Below the pieces are notes generated by a model that did not search any database, was not told the DNA's origin, and saw only the letters and a program-made list of their open reading frames with translations. From positions 1-39,532 of the forward strand of contig RECD01000103.1 of the NCBI GenBank assembly GCA_007694185.1: a stretch of 39,532 bases of DNA, read 5' to 3'. Source of the stretch: Planctomycetaceae bacterium (GTDB lineage: Bacteria > Planctomycetota > Planctomycetia > Pirellulales > Pirellulaceae). The translations under genes were made by a program, and so were the position numbers. This document shows positions 7,903 through 16,116 of the stretch, piece after piece (position 1 is the stretch's first letter; each line of letters opens with the position of its first letter).

Positions 7903-10818
7903 GTGAACCGACCGCTGACCCTCGCCGATGCCGCGAACCGCCGCCGCCCGCGGTCGGTGTGGTCGGCGTCTGCGGTGGTGCTGGTCAAGTTCGCGATCGT
8001 GTTGCTGTCGTTATTGCCGGCCGGGTGCCAGCAGATCCGGTTGCCGGCGATCGACCCGACCGGCAGTCGCCTGTTCGCGCCGCATCCCACCAGCACCACG
8101 CTCGCCTTGCCCTGCATGGGCGGCGAAGGATGCGTTTGCTTGACGTGCCTGGGGACCATCCGTCGGCACCTGGCGGACCATCACGCCAAAACGCACAACA
8201 AGCTGGACTCGTTCACCAACGGGTTGGTCAACCCGGCCTTCCCGCAACCTGCCGACCCGCCGGTCTGCATCGAAGCCAGCGGCCCGACGCATCTGCCTCA
8301 CGGCGGCAAGGTGTTGGGCGATTCCAGCTTCGACAACGATTGCTTGTATGGCCCGCCCGCGGTGCTGTATGGCGATGAAGTGCTTGGGGGTCCACGACGC
8401 TCGCACCACCGTCTCCCGGCGACGGGAAATCGTGGCAGCATCCTGTTGTCGCCCCAGCGGATCGTCGCGCCGGTCGGTGGCGAAGTGATCTTGCTGTCGG
8501 GGATCTGTGGCCAAGACGGTCACTTGCAAGTCGGCCAGCCGTTGGAGTGGATGTTGACGAATGACAGCGTCGGGACGTTCATCGAAGTCGGCAACGACGC
8601 CCCGGGGATGCTGCATCGGCTCGCGAAAATCCAGGAACCGGACAAGCGAAGCGGCACCTACGCGATCGGCGTGACCAGCACCAAGCGGTCGCTGATCACC
8701 CGGGGCAATCGCGATCGCAACGACGACGTGCCGCTGGACAAGGGCCAGACCTGGTTGTCGATCAGCAGCCCCAGCGAGGGAGTCAGCCGCGTCACGGTGC
8801 TGGCACCGCAGAGCGATTGTTGGGACCAACGCAAGGCGACCGCGACGATCTACTGGATCGACGCCCGCTGGCAATTCCCGGCATCGCAGCGGGAACTCGC
8901 GGGCACCCCCGTGACGCTGTCGACCCGGGTCACGAAGGCCGAAGGGAACCAGCCGGCTCGCGGTTGGACCGTGCGTTACGAAGTCCTGAATCCCGAGCTG
9001 GCGCTGTTCGTCGCCCCGGGCGCGGCTTCCGGCAGCGGCGGTTCGACCGTCCTGGATGTCGCGGTCGATTCGTCCGGCAACGCCACCGCGGAATTGGTTC
9101 CGCTACGCAAGGCTGACGGCAACTTCACGTCGGGGACGGCGACGATCCGCATGCAAGTGATTCGGCCCGGCGGCGAACGGGACAATTTCCCTGACCTGCC
9201 GCTGGGGACCGGCCAGACGTTCGTGACCTGGAGCGCCCCGCAATTGGAACTCCGCACGGCCGCGCCGGACGTGGCCGGTTACGACCAGCCGGTCGAAGTC
9301 GTCGCCAACATCCGCAACCCCGGTGATCAGCCGGCCACGAACGTCCGCGTCAGCGTCGCGTTGCCGCCGGGGTCACGCGCCACGCAAGCCGACTCGTTCG
9401 CACGCATCACCCCGTCCAACGTGACTTGGGAAATCGGCACGATCCCGCCTCGCACCCAGCTCGATCTGTTCATGTCGATCGCGTCGCAAGCTACCGTGCG
9501 GCTGCCATTCGAGGCCCGTGGTGATGACGGCTTGTACGCTCAGGATACGGTCGCCATCAACGTCTTCCGCCCGAGTCTCGCGATCCGCGTTGAGCCCTCC
9601 GCGACCGATGCGGTCGAAGTCGGCACGCCGATCACCTTCAATATCGACGTCACGAACACGGGCGAGCGACCGCTGACCGGGGTCAACCTGCGCGCCGTCG
9701 GCGACAACGCGATGACGCACGAGGAGACCGGCAGCCGGGTGATCAGCCAAAACAAGCCGGACGGGACGCTGCAGCCCGGCGCGACCTGGTCATCCGCCGT
9801 GACTTTCGTGCCGCTCGAATCGGGCCGGAGGTGCGTGATCGTCGAGGCCTACGCCGACGGCGGCCAGCAAAGCCAATCAGAAGCCTGTGCGACGGTGATC
9901 AACCGCGTCGTTCCCGTCCCGGCGATCACCGCGACGATCACGGGACCGGCGGAGATCCAAGCCGGCACCGATCGGTTGTTCAGCTACCGCGTTGTCAACA
10001 CCGGGCAGGTGCCGCTCAGCAACGTGCGGATCTCGGTCACCTTCGACGCGACGCTACGACTGGTCGAGGCGACGGAAGGGAGCGACGTGTCGAGGTTGGG
10101 CCAATTCCAGATCGGTTGGACGATCCCGTCGATGCCGGTCAGCCCCGATCCGCGCTCGACGATCCTGTTGGAAGGGAGGTTCAACGCCGGTGGTCCGATC
10201 CCGCAATCGTTGATGATCCTGACGGTCGAGTCAGCCGAAGGGGCTCGCGCGTCGGATTCGTTCCGCTTCGAAATCACCCCGGCGGCGTTTGCGCCACCGG
10301 CCCAAGCCGCGCCGCAGACGCTGCCGCCGATCGTCCCGTCACCGATGATCCCGGAGGCCCCGGCACCGATCCCGGCAGACCCGTCGATCCCCGCACCCGA
10401 TCTGCCGCCGGTCGCCCCCCGAGCCGCCGACCCGGCGCCGGCGGGCGACACGTTGGTCCTGTCGTTGCTCGACCGTGACGACCCGGTGCGGGTCGGCCAA
10501 CCGATCAGGTATTCGTTATCTGTCCGCAACATCGCGAACGAGGTCGATAGCGCCGTTGCCATCCGTTTCGCCTTACCCAATGGCGTCGAATTGACGCGGA
10601 TCGTCCAGCGGTTGGCGCCGGCGGAAAACCAGTTCGGGCGGGAAGGCGATACGATCTATCTGGACGACATCCGCGACCTGCGACCCGGCGAAGCGATCGA
10701 TTTCGACATCGAATTGGTCAGTAATCAACCGCAGCAGCTCGAATTGGTCGTGCAAGCGATCAGCCGCCTGGTGCCTGGAGGGACGCAAACCTCCCAAACC
10801 ACACGAGTCCTGCCGTAA
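7903..10818 (+). CDS. Secreted DUF11-repeat surface protein
   Basis: The product has 971 residues from a GTG start. A basic N-terminus and a hydrophobic helix (about 22-40) end in LLPAGC at residue 42. This resembles a lipoprotein signal but has proline at the -3 position, so lipidation is uncertain. A cysteine cluster follows (C71, C77, C79, C82, then HLADHHAKTH), suggesting a metal or disulfide site. Residues about 180-440 are Ig-like. From about 450 there are roughly four DUF11/CARDB-type beta-sandwich repeats, shown by recurring segments such as VVANIRNPGDQPATNVRV, FNIDVTNTGERPLTGVNL and FSYRVVNTGQVPLSNVRI. A proline-rich spacer at about 810-850 precedes the last repeat. DUF11 repeats are common in planctomycete envelope proteins and probably act in structure or adhesion. 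The gene stands alone, divergent from recQ and convergent with rsmH. Confidence 0.85.
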   Translation: MNRPLTLADAANRRRPRSVWSASAVVLVKFAIVLLSLLPAGCQQIRLPAIDPTGSRLFAPHPTSTTLALPCMGGEGCVCLTCLGTIRRHLADHHAKTHNKLDSFTNGLVNPAFPQPADPPVCIEASGPTHLPHGGKVLGDSSFDNDCLYGPPAVLYGDEVLGGPRRSHHRLPATGNRGSILLSPQRIVAPVGGEVILLSGICGQDGHLQVGQPLEWMLTNDSVGTFIEVGNDAPGMLHRLAKIQEPDKRSGTYAIGVTSTKRSLITRGNRDRNDDVPLDKGQTWLSISSPSEGVSRVTVLAPQSDCWDQRKATATIYWIDARWQFPASQRELAGTPVTLSTRVTKAEGNQPARGWTVRYEVLNPELALFVAPGAASGSGGSTVLDVAVDSSGNATAELVPLRKADGNFTSGTATIRMQVIRPGGERDNFPDLPLGTGQTFVTWSAPQLELRTAAPDVAGYDQPVEVVANIRNPGDQPATNVRVSVALPPGSRATQADSFARITPSNVTWEIGTIPPRTQLDLFMSIASQATVRLPFEARGDDGLYAQDTVAINVFRPSLAIRVEPSATDAVEVGTPITFNIDVTNTGERPLTGVNLRAVGDNAMTHEETGSRVISQNKPDGTLQPGATWSSAVTFVPLESGRRCVIVEAYADGGQQSQSEACATVINRVVPVPAITATITGPAEIQAGTDRLFSYRVVNTGQVPLSNVRISVTFDATLRLVEATEGSDVSRLGQFQIGWTIPSMPVSPDPRSTILLEGRFNAGGPIPQSLMILTVESAEGARASDSFRFEITPAAFAPPAQAAPQTLPPIVPSPMIPEAPAPIPADPSIPAPDLPPVAPRAADPAPAGDTLVLSLLDRDDPVRVGQPIRYSLSVRNIANEVDSAVAIRFALPNGVELTRIVQRLAPAENQFGREGDTIYLDDIRDLRPGEAIDFDIELVSNQPQQLELVVQAISRLVPGGTQTSQTTRVLP

Positions 10819-11005
10819 CGAATCGCGACCGAGCGGACAGCACCGCAATGCCAGAAACGGTCCTGATCGTCCGAGCCGCATCTTTGTTTTTTCTACCCCC
10901 GGGTGCGCTACGCGAGCCGGGGCTTGTGGCTGCAATGCCTTGGGCATAGGGAGCCGGGAGGAGCGGGTTCCGCGAGAACGGTGAGTGACACTTCTTCGGG
11001 GCGGG
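10819..11005. other. Convergent gap with GC-rich hairpin
   Basis: Between the stops of the DUF11 gene and rsmH lies a hairpin with arms CCCCGG (10897-10902) and CCGGGG (10917-10922) and an inner GCG/CGC pairing. A T-rich run (10885-10892) lies on its left side. The T-run precedes the stem on the plus strand, and on the minus strand it reads as A, so this is not a standard intrinsic terminator for either gene. It could be a dispersed palindromic repeat or a mRNA 3'-end structure. Confidence 0.4.
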
Positions 11006-11980
11006 TCATTCCTCTTCTTCGTCTCGGTACCGGGCGGCTTCCTTGGCCCCCATGCGGCGAGGGGTGGGCGTGCGATCGGCGGGGGAGTCGCCGACGACTT
11101 CGGCTACGCGCATTTTGGCGCTGCGGCTACGCGGGTTGTCGTCGACTTCCGTGTCGGTGGGGCGGAGCGGTTTGCGGGTCAGAGCCTGCAGTCGCGGGTC
11201 TGATCGGAACGCCTGTTTGACGAGGCGATCTTCCAGCGAATGGAAGCTGATGATCGCGATCCGTCCACCCGGGCGGACGTGATCGGGCAACACCTTGAGG
11301 GCCGATTCGAGGATCGCCAATTCTTGGTTGACCGTGATCCGCAGCGCTTGGAAGGTGCGGGTCGCGGGGTGGATGTCGTGATTTTTGCTGCGGGGGACAC
11401 AACGGCGGCAGATCTCGACCAGCTCCGCCACGGTACGGACCGGTTGGCGGGCTTGCCGACGCTGCACGACGGCTCGGGCGATCCGGCGGCTGTAGCGTTC
11501 CTCGCCGTACCGGTAGATCGCGTCGGCGATGTCGAATTCGCTAGCGGCCGCCAGAAAATCGGCAGCGGTCTGGCCTGACGTCGGGTCGAAGCGGAGATCG
11601 AGCGGCCCGTCGCCTGTGAAGCTGAACCCGCGGTCGCGATCGGCCAACTGGTCGCTGGACAGTCCCAGGTCGAGCACCACGCCGTCGACTGCGGTTTCGT
11701 CGGCGGCCGTCAGCAGGCGTTCGAGACGATGGTAGCTGCCGCAGAAGGCCTCGATCGGCAAACCGGCCGATTCCGGATCTTCTTCGATCCGCCGTGTGGT
11801 CGCTGCGACCGCGGCGGGGTCGCGATCGACGGCCAGCAACCGGCCGCCTGGTGGGAGTCGTTGTGCCAGTGCGATGCTGTGACCACCTGCGCCGAAGGTG
11901 CCGTCGAGTAGCACCCGGCAGGACTCCGGACGAAGCCATTGGACGACTTCGTCCGGCATGACACTGACATGACAGCTCAC
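11006..11980 (-). CDS. rsmH: 16S rRNA (cytosine(1402)-N(4))-methyltransferase RsmH
   Basis: RsmH (MraW) methylates N4 of C1402 in the decoding centre of 16S rRNA, using S-adenosylmethionine. The start HVSVMPDEVV, the SAM-binding loop VLLDGTFGAGGHSIAL, the VVLDLGLSSDQL motif, FRFDP-like LDLRFDPTSG, the TRTFQALRITVNQEL segment and the IISFHSLEDRLVK motif are all present. The length of 324 residues is normal. I chose the GTG at 11980 because the next in-frame ATG (residue 8) would cut the conserved HVSVM. The frame stays open upstream to 12109 but has no family likeness there. The GTG overlaps the TGA of the preceding TIM-barrel gene (GTGA), implying translational coupling. In most bacteria rsmH sits in the division and cell-wall cluster; here it does not, in line with the loss of that cluster's order in planctomycetes. 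Confidence 0.95.
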   Translation of the reverse strand: MSCHVSVMPDEVVQWLRPESCRVLLDGTFGAGGHSIALAQRLPPGGRLLAVDRDPAAVAATTRRIEEDPESAGLPIEAFCGSYHRLERLLTAADETAVDGVVLDLGLSSDQLADRDRGFSFTGDGPLDLRFDPTSGQTAADFLAAASEFDIADAIYRYGEERYSRRIARAVVQRRQARQPVRTVAELVEICRRCVPRSKNHDIHPATRTFQALRITVNQELAILESALKVLPDHVRPGGRIAIISFHSLEDRLVKQAFRSDPRLQALTRKPLRPTDTEVDDNPRSRSAKMRVAEVVGDSPADRTPTPRRMGAKEAARYRDEEEE

Positions 11981-12954
11981 GTCAATCCTACGGTCTCGTC
12001 GATCTGGCGGCTGACCTCTTTCAGCTTCTCGACATCGCCACCTTGGACTTCGGCCGCGATCCAGCCGCGGAAATCGATGTCGATGAGCGCTTGGCGGACG
12101 CTGGCCCAATCGATGTCACCTTCGCCGATCGGGGTGAACTTGTCTTCGGCTCGCGAGAAGCCTTTGATGTCGAGCTTAATCACACGCTTGCCGAGGGTGC
12201 GAATCCACTCGGCGGGGTCGCCGTATTTCCAGTGGTTGCCGATGTCGAATTGGACACCGACCCAGGGGGAATCGAACGCGTCGACGAAGCGAGCCAACTC
12301 GTCGGCGGTTTGGTCGCTGCCCCCTTCATGGTCGTATAGGAAGTGGTTCCAAACGTTTTCGATGGCGATCTTCACGCCGACCTCTTCGGCCACCGGCAGG
12401 GCTTGTTTGATGTTTGCCAAGGTCCGTTCGAAGACTTCGGCCTCGGATCCGTCTTTGCCATGGCCGGGGACCAGCAGCATCGTGTCGCCACCGACCGCGG
12501 CGGTTGCCCGCAGGCCGTCGATGCAGCTCTTCAGCGCCGCGGCGCGAACTTCCGGATCGGGATCGCTGTGCCGCACGTTCCAATGGTTCGCGTTGACCGT
12601 GCCGTCGATGATCAGGCCGGTGATCTTCATCGCCGCCTTGGCTTCGGCGATGTCAAAGCCGGGGGCATCCAATTCGACGCCATCGAATCCGGCTTGGCGG
12701 GCGGCCGCGAACTTGTCCGTCAGCGTCCCGGGAACGCGGATCATGCCGATCTTCAGCGTCTTGCGAAGCCGCGGGCCTTTCGTTTCTTCGGCTGCCGAAA
12801 GTCGTCCCAGCGGACCGGCGATACTCAGTAAGCTGGCGACGGTCGCCGTTCGGCGGATAAACTGGCGTCGGGTGGGAGCCCCGGAGTCGTGAGTCAAGGC
12901 GGTCTTCGGGTCGCAATCCGCGCGGCCGTCATTCGGGGTGGGTCGATTGTTCAT
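11977..12954 (-). CDS. Tat-exported sugar phosphate isomerase/epimerase-like TIM-barrel protein
   Basis: The 325-residue product has a twin-arginine signal (TRRQFIRRTATVASLLSIAG, about 28-47) and an AP-endonuclease-2/xylose-isomerase-like TIM barrel. Recognisable barrel pieces are FAAARQAGFDGVELDAPG, GDTMLLVPGHG, VKIAIENVWNHFLY, VQFDIGNHWKYGDP, IKLDIKGFSR and GWIAAEVQGGD. The E, D, H and E residues at the strand ends are those that bind the metal in this fold. Family members isomerise or epimerise sugars, but the substrate cannot be read from the sequence. The ATG at 12954 starts the gene just before the Tat signal; the frame extends to 13104 but overlaps the divergent carrier gene. The stop overlaps rsmH by 4 nt. 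The divergent SLC13 carrier 75 nt away may share regulation. Confidence 0.85.
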   Translation of the reverse strand: MNNRPTPNDGRADCDPKTALTHDSGAPTRRQFIRRTATVASLLSIAGPLGRLSAAEETKGPRLRKTLKIGMIRVPGTLTDKFAAARQAGFDGVELDAPGFDIAEAKAAMKITGLIIDGTVNANHWNVRHSDPDPEVRAAALKSCIDGLRATAAVGGDTMLLVPGHGKDGSEAEVFERTLANIKQALPVAEEVGVKIAIENVWNHFLYDHEGGSDQTADELARFVDAFDSPWVGVQFDIGNHWKYGDPAEWIRTLGKRVIKLDIKGFSRAEDKFTPIGEGDIDWASVRQALIDIDFRGWIAAEVQGGDVEKLKEVSRQIDETVGLT

Positions 12955-13029
12955 CGGGATCTCGGCTTTATCAGGAGAGAGAAAGATCGGTAGGTCGCGG
13001 CGCGGGAACTCGGAGGGGGACCGAAGCGG

Positions 13030-14439
13030 ATGGATGATCGGCTGAACCAGCAGATGCTCCGAGTAGGTCCGATCCTCGCTGTCGGCGTTGCCATTGTAAC
13101 CCATGCGCTGGGATTACCAGGCCCGGCGGCGATTTGTGCTGGCACCGCGGCGCTGTGCGCCTTGTGGTGGATCACCGAATGCGTGCCGATGGGGGTTGTC
13201 GGTCTGGTGCCCCTCGTCGTCTTTCCCGTTACCGGGATTCTCGGCGAAAAGCAGGTCGCCGGCTACTACTGGAACGACATGATCATGCTGCTGATGGGCG
13301 GCTCGTTCTTGTCCGCCGCGATGGAGCACGCCGGGGCTCACCGCCGGCTCGCGTTGACGATGGTCCGCGCGGTCGGCCGCGGCGGGGCGAAGACGTTCAT
13401 CGCCGGCATGATGTTGACCACCGCCCTGTTGTCGATGTGGATCAGCAACACGGCGACGACGTTGATGATGGTACCGATCGCGCTGGCGGTGCTCGGGCAA
13501 GCGAACGCGGAGACGTTGCGCGTACCGCTGTTGTTGGGCATCGCCTATTCGTCGAGTTTGGGCGGGATGGCGACACCGATCGGGACCCCGCCCAACGTGA
13601 TCTTCAAAGCCCAGATGGAGCAGCTCTACGGGGTGTCCTATTCGTTCCCCGATTGGATGCGGATCGGGGTTCCGATCGTCATCGTGTTGTTGCCGCTGGT
13701 GTGGTGGCTGCTGACCCGTCGCTTGGGCAGCGACTTGCGGCTGGAGATACCTCATCCGGGGCCGTGGCGCAAGCCGGAAGTCCGCGTGTTGGCGATTTTG
13801 GTCCTCACGGCGCTGGCCTGGACCTTTCGCGAAAACCCGGCGGGCGGTTGGACAGGGCTGCTGCCGACGTTGGCTGCGGAGGGTCAATCGATGATCCGCG
13901 ACACGACGATCGCGATCGCGGCGGCGTTGGCTGTCTTTCTCTGTCCGGCCGGCGATCCGGCGGACCCTGGCAAGCGTCTGTTGTCGTGGTCGGAAGCGTC
14001 GGCCAAGGTCCCCTGGGGAATCCTGATCATGTTCGGTGGCGGGTTGGCCTTGGCCGGTGGGTTTGAGGAGTCGGGGTTGAGCGCCGCGATCGCCGAGAAA
14101 TTGGTCGTCCTGAAAGGGGTCCCGCCGCTGTTGACGCTGGTGCTGATCTGCGCGGTGATCACGATGTTGACGGAAGTGACCAGCGGCACGGCGACGGCGT
14201 CCTTGATGTTGCCGATCTTGGCCAGTTTGGCGGAGGCGACGGGAATGTCGCCCGCGACGGTGATGATCGCCGGCACGATCAGTTGTTCGTGCGCGTTCAT
14301 GCTGCCGGTCGCCACGGCCCCCAACGCGATCGTTTATTCCGCTGGCATCAAGACGTCACAGATGGCACGGGCGGGCGTCTGGATCAACTTCGCCGCGGTG
14401 TTGGTGATCGCGGTGATCAGCCATTGGCTCGTCCGCTAG
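13030..14439 (+). CDS. SLC13/DASS-family sodium-coupled anion carrier
   Basis: This 469-residue inner-membrane protein has about eleven hydrophobic segments. It carries both halves of the divalent anion:Na+ symporter (VcINDY-like) signature: SNTATT at 139-144 with PIGTPPNVI at 183-191, and SGTATAS at 385-391 with PVATAPNAI at 426-434. In the family the paired SNT-type loops bind substrate and sodium, and the substrates are C4-dicarboxylates, citrate or sulfate. The second motif here has G in place of N (SGT). The ATG at 13030 follows a purine-rich stretch (GGAGGGGGA). The gene is divergent from the Tat-exported TIM-barrel gene and ends 43 nt from the convergent CobW-type gene across an 18-bp tandem repeat. 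The substrate is not determined. Confidence 0.92.
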   Translation: MDDRLNQQMLRVGPILAVGVAIVTHALGLPGPAAICAGTAALCALWWITECVPMGVVGLVPLVVFPVTGILGEKQVAGYYWNDMIMLLMGGSFLSAAMEHAGAHRRLALTMVRAVGRGGAKTFIAGMMLTTALLSMWISNTATTLMMVPIALAVLGQANAETLRVPLLLGIAYSSSLGGMATPIGTPPNVIFKAQMEQLYGVSYSFPDWMRIGVPIVIVLLPLVWWLLTRRLGSDLRLEIPHPGPWRKPEVRVLAILVLTALAWTFRENPAGGWTGLLPTLAAEGQSMIRDTTIAIAAALAVFLCPAGDPADPGKRLLSWSEASAKVPWGILIMFGGGLALAGGFEESGLSAAIAEKLVVLKGVPPLLTLVLICAVITMLTEVTSGTATASLMLPILASLAEATGMSPATVMIAGTISCSCAFMLPVATAPNAIVYSAGIKTSQMARAGVWINFAAVLVIAVISHWLVR

Positions 14440-14495
14440 CCGCGGCCCATTCGCTAGCCACAGGTCATTCGCTAGCCACAGGTCATTCGCTAGCC
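14434..14495. repeat. 18-bp tandem repeat between convergent genes
   Basis: The octamer CGCTAGCC recurs at exact 18-nt spacing (14434, 14452, 14470, 14488). The two middle units are identical over 18 nt (CATTCGCTAGCCACAGGT at 14448-14465 and 14466-14483) and the outer two are diverged. The array fills the gap between the carrier stop and the CobW-type stop, and runs a few codons into each gene. GCTAGC is itself palindromic. Confidence 0.85.
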
Positions 14496-15616
14496 GCGTC
14501 GTTGACCAGGCGATGGGTCGGGACGGGCCGGCCGGGTCGGAAGCTTTGCAGCGTCTTGACGCGGCAATCGACGGCGAACTCTTCCCCCACCAGCATGAAC
14601 GCGTCGCGAACGATCGCTTCGAGCCGTTCGGGGGCGATGCCGACGCGGGCGTTGACCACGACATCAAACCGTTTGGCCTGGCCGCCGGCAGGGAGCGACA
14701 GGACCGGTTTCGATTGGCTGCTGATCAGGTTCGCGACCCCCTGAATGCCATCCGCCATCACGATCGCCTTCAAATGCGCGACTTCGGCTTGGTGAGCCAG
14801 CAATTGGCCTTGGAGCAGCGCGATCAACCCGACCAGGAACTGGTCCAGCGAGACTTTTTGATTGGCGTCGCATTCGGCTTGGGCGTTTAGCCAACCCAAT
14901 TCCGCTTCGCCCTCGGCGTAGGTGTCGTAGTCGACATCCATCTGACGGCGGGCTGGGGAAACGGAATTCTCCAGCTGGCGGGCCAATTCGTCGAAGCCGT
15001 CGCCGGTCAGGGCTGATGTCCGCAGCACCGGGATGCCTGGGAATTCTCGCTCCAGCATCCCTTCGATCTCCGCGACCCGTTCGGGGGAGAGTTCGTCGAT
15101 CCGATTCAAGACGACAAAGTCGGCTTCTTCCAGTTGTTTGCGGAAGATGTACTCGGCTTTGGGCGAAAAACCGCCGCCCCCTTCGCCGAGGATTTTGAAC
15201 CCGTGGCTCGGTTTGATGATCACGCCGTAGGGCGCGATCTGGAGCGGTTGTTGATAGATCTGTTCCAGCGGCCGGATCACGGTGGCGACCAAATCGGTGC
15301 AACTGCCGACCGGTTCGGCGAGGATCACGTCGGGGCGGCCCGCTTCGCCGAGGCTTTCGACGGCTTGGGTCAGCCCGTTGAAGTCGCAGCAGAAGCACGA
15401 GCCGGCGACCTCACCGACGTCGAAGCCGTGGGATCGGAGCAGCAGCGTGTCGACCAGGTCGGCGGCTTGATCGTTCGTGACGATCACGACCCGTTTGCCC
15501 AGCGACCTGTAATGGTTGGCCAGCCGAGCGATCGCGGTCGTTTTGCCAGCCCCCAGGAAGCCGCCGATCATGATGAAACGGGGAGCCAAGGGCATCGATT
15601 CAGCTTTCTTCGTCAT
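14483..15616 (-). CDS. CobW/G3E-family P-loop GTPase
   Basis: G3E GTPases (CobW, UreG, HypB, YeiR and ZNG1 types) load metals into proteins or maintain metal supply. The 377-residue product has Walker A (GGFLGAGKTT) at 18-27, the metal-binding CxCC (GSCFCCDF; C74, C76, C77), a DxxxxEP-like segment (DVILAEPVGS) near 96-105, and NRID at 171-174 for guanine recognition. After the GTPase domain comes MDVDYDTYAEGEAELGWLN and a C-terminal half of about 100 residues with AIVMADG and VVVNARVG stretches. It lacks the long histidine stretch of many CobW proteins. The ATG at 15616 overlaps the end of the upstream tatA gene by 17 nt. The ATG at 15595 would start just after that stop and is an alternative. 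The partner metal is unknown. Confidence 0.85.
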   Translation of the reverse strand: MTKKAESMPLAPRFIMIGGFLGAGKTTAIARLANHYRSLGKRVVIVTNDQAADLVDTLLLRSHGFDVGEVAGSCFCCDFNGLTQAVESLGEAGRPDVILAEPVGSCTDLVATVIRPLEQIYQQPLQIAPYGVIIKPSHGFKILGEGGGGFSPKAEYIFRKQLEEADFVVLNRIDELSPERVAEIEGMLEREFPGIPVLRTSALTGDGFDELARQLENSVSPARRQMDVDYDTYAEGEAELGWLNAQAECDANQKVSLDQFLVGLIALLQGQLLAHQAEVAHLKAIVMADGIQGVANLISSQSKPVLSLPAGGQAKRFDVVVNARVGIAPERLEAIVRDAFMLVGEEFAVDCRVKTLQSFRPGRPVPTHRLVNDAASE

Positions 15617-15902
15617 GGCTGGGTGGCGGCGGGGTGAACTTCGGGACGGCGGGTTCGCGTTCTTTGGGCGTGTTGGGATCGAGGTCCGCAAGCGACTTGT
15701 TGAGCGTCTTGGCCGGGGCGTCGAACGCCTTGGTGACCTCCTGCTGGGCCTGCCGGAATTGGTCCTGAATCTCGTTCAAGCCCCGGCGGAAATCGCGGTA
15801 CTGACGCCCCAACGAACCCGCTACCTCCGGCAACTTCGCGCCGAACAAGAGGACTGCGACGACGAGGACGGCCATCAGTTCGAAGGGGCTTAAGCCAAAC
15901 AC
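15600..15902 (-). CDS. Twin-arginine translocase TatA/TatB-family protein
   Basis: The 100-residue product begins with MFGLSPFELMAVLVVAVLLF, a short transmembrane helix (about 6-20). FGAKLPEVAGSLG follows, which is the hinge-glycine and amphipathic-helix start typical of TatA/B. An amphipathic helix runs to about 60 and the tail is Pro-rich (KFTPPPPSHDEES). The Tat pathway exports folded proteins across the inner membrane, with TatA-type subunits forming the pore and TatB-type subunits joining TatC in receptor binding. Its longer helix and tail compared with its neighbour might make this the TatB-like partner, but that is inference. The start is a GTG at 15902. The second TatA gene ends 37 nt upstream, and the CobW-type gene overlaps this one downstream. 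No tatC is visible in the window. Confidence 0.88.
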   Translation of the reverse strand: MFGLSPFELMAVLVVAVLLFGAKLPEVAGSLGRQYRDFRRGLNEIQDQFRQAQQEVTKAFDAPAKTLNKSLADLDPNTPKEREPAVPKFTPPPPSHDEES

Positions 15903-15939
15903 CTGGTCAGACTCTCACTGCAATGGGAAACGAGCGGGC

Positions 15940-16116
15940 TCAGCTACGGTGATCGTCGAGCTTGGACGGATCTTCGTCTTCGCCGTCAGAAAGTCCCCGT
16001 TTGAACTCGTTCGCGCCCCGCCCCAAGTTGCGCATCAGGCTGGGCACCTTCGCCCCGCCGAACAGCAACAGGATGATGAGCAGGACCAGCAGCATTTGCA
16101 TGGGGCCTGGAAACAT
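15940..16116 (-). CDS. Small TatA-type twin-arginine translocase subunit (58 aa)
   Basis: This short gene encodes 58 residues: MFPGPMQMLLVLLIILLLFG, then GAKVPSLMRNLGRGANEFKR, then a GLSDGEDEDPSKLDDHRS tail. The transmembrane helix, the FGG hinge, the K-V-P-S-L-M-R-N-L-G-R-G amphipathic helix and the acidic tail are all typical of TatA. TatA multimers open the path for folded Tat substrates. The start ATG is preceded by AGGAG at a spacing of 8 nt, supporting translation. It is the first gene of a minus-strand run: this gene, the longer TatA/B gene, then the CobW-type GTPase. Several genes nearby (TIM-barrel protein, TRAP binding protein, DUF1501 protein) carry twin-arginine-like signals and are plausible cargo. 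Confidence 0.9.
   Translation of the reverse strand: MFPGPMQMLLVLLIILLLFGGAKVPSLMRNLGRGANEFKRGLSDGEDEDPSKLDDHRS

Noticed and set aside
10885-10922. Intrinsic terminator for the DUF11 gene
   Set aside because: The T-run precedes the stem on the plus strand and becomes an A-run on the minus strand, so neither gene gets a stem followed by U.
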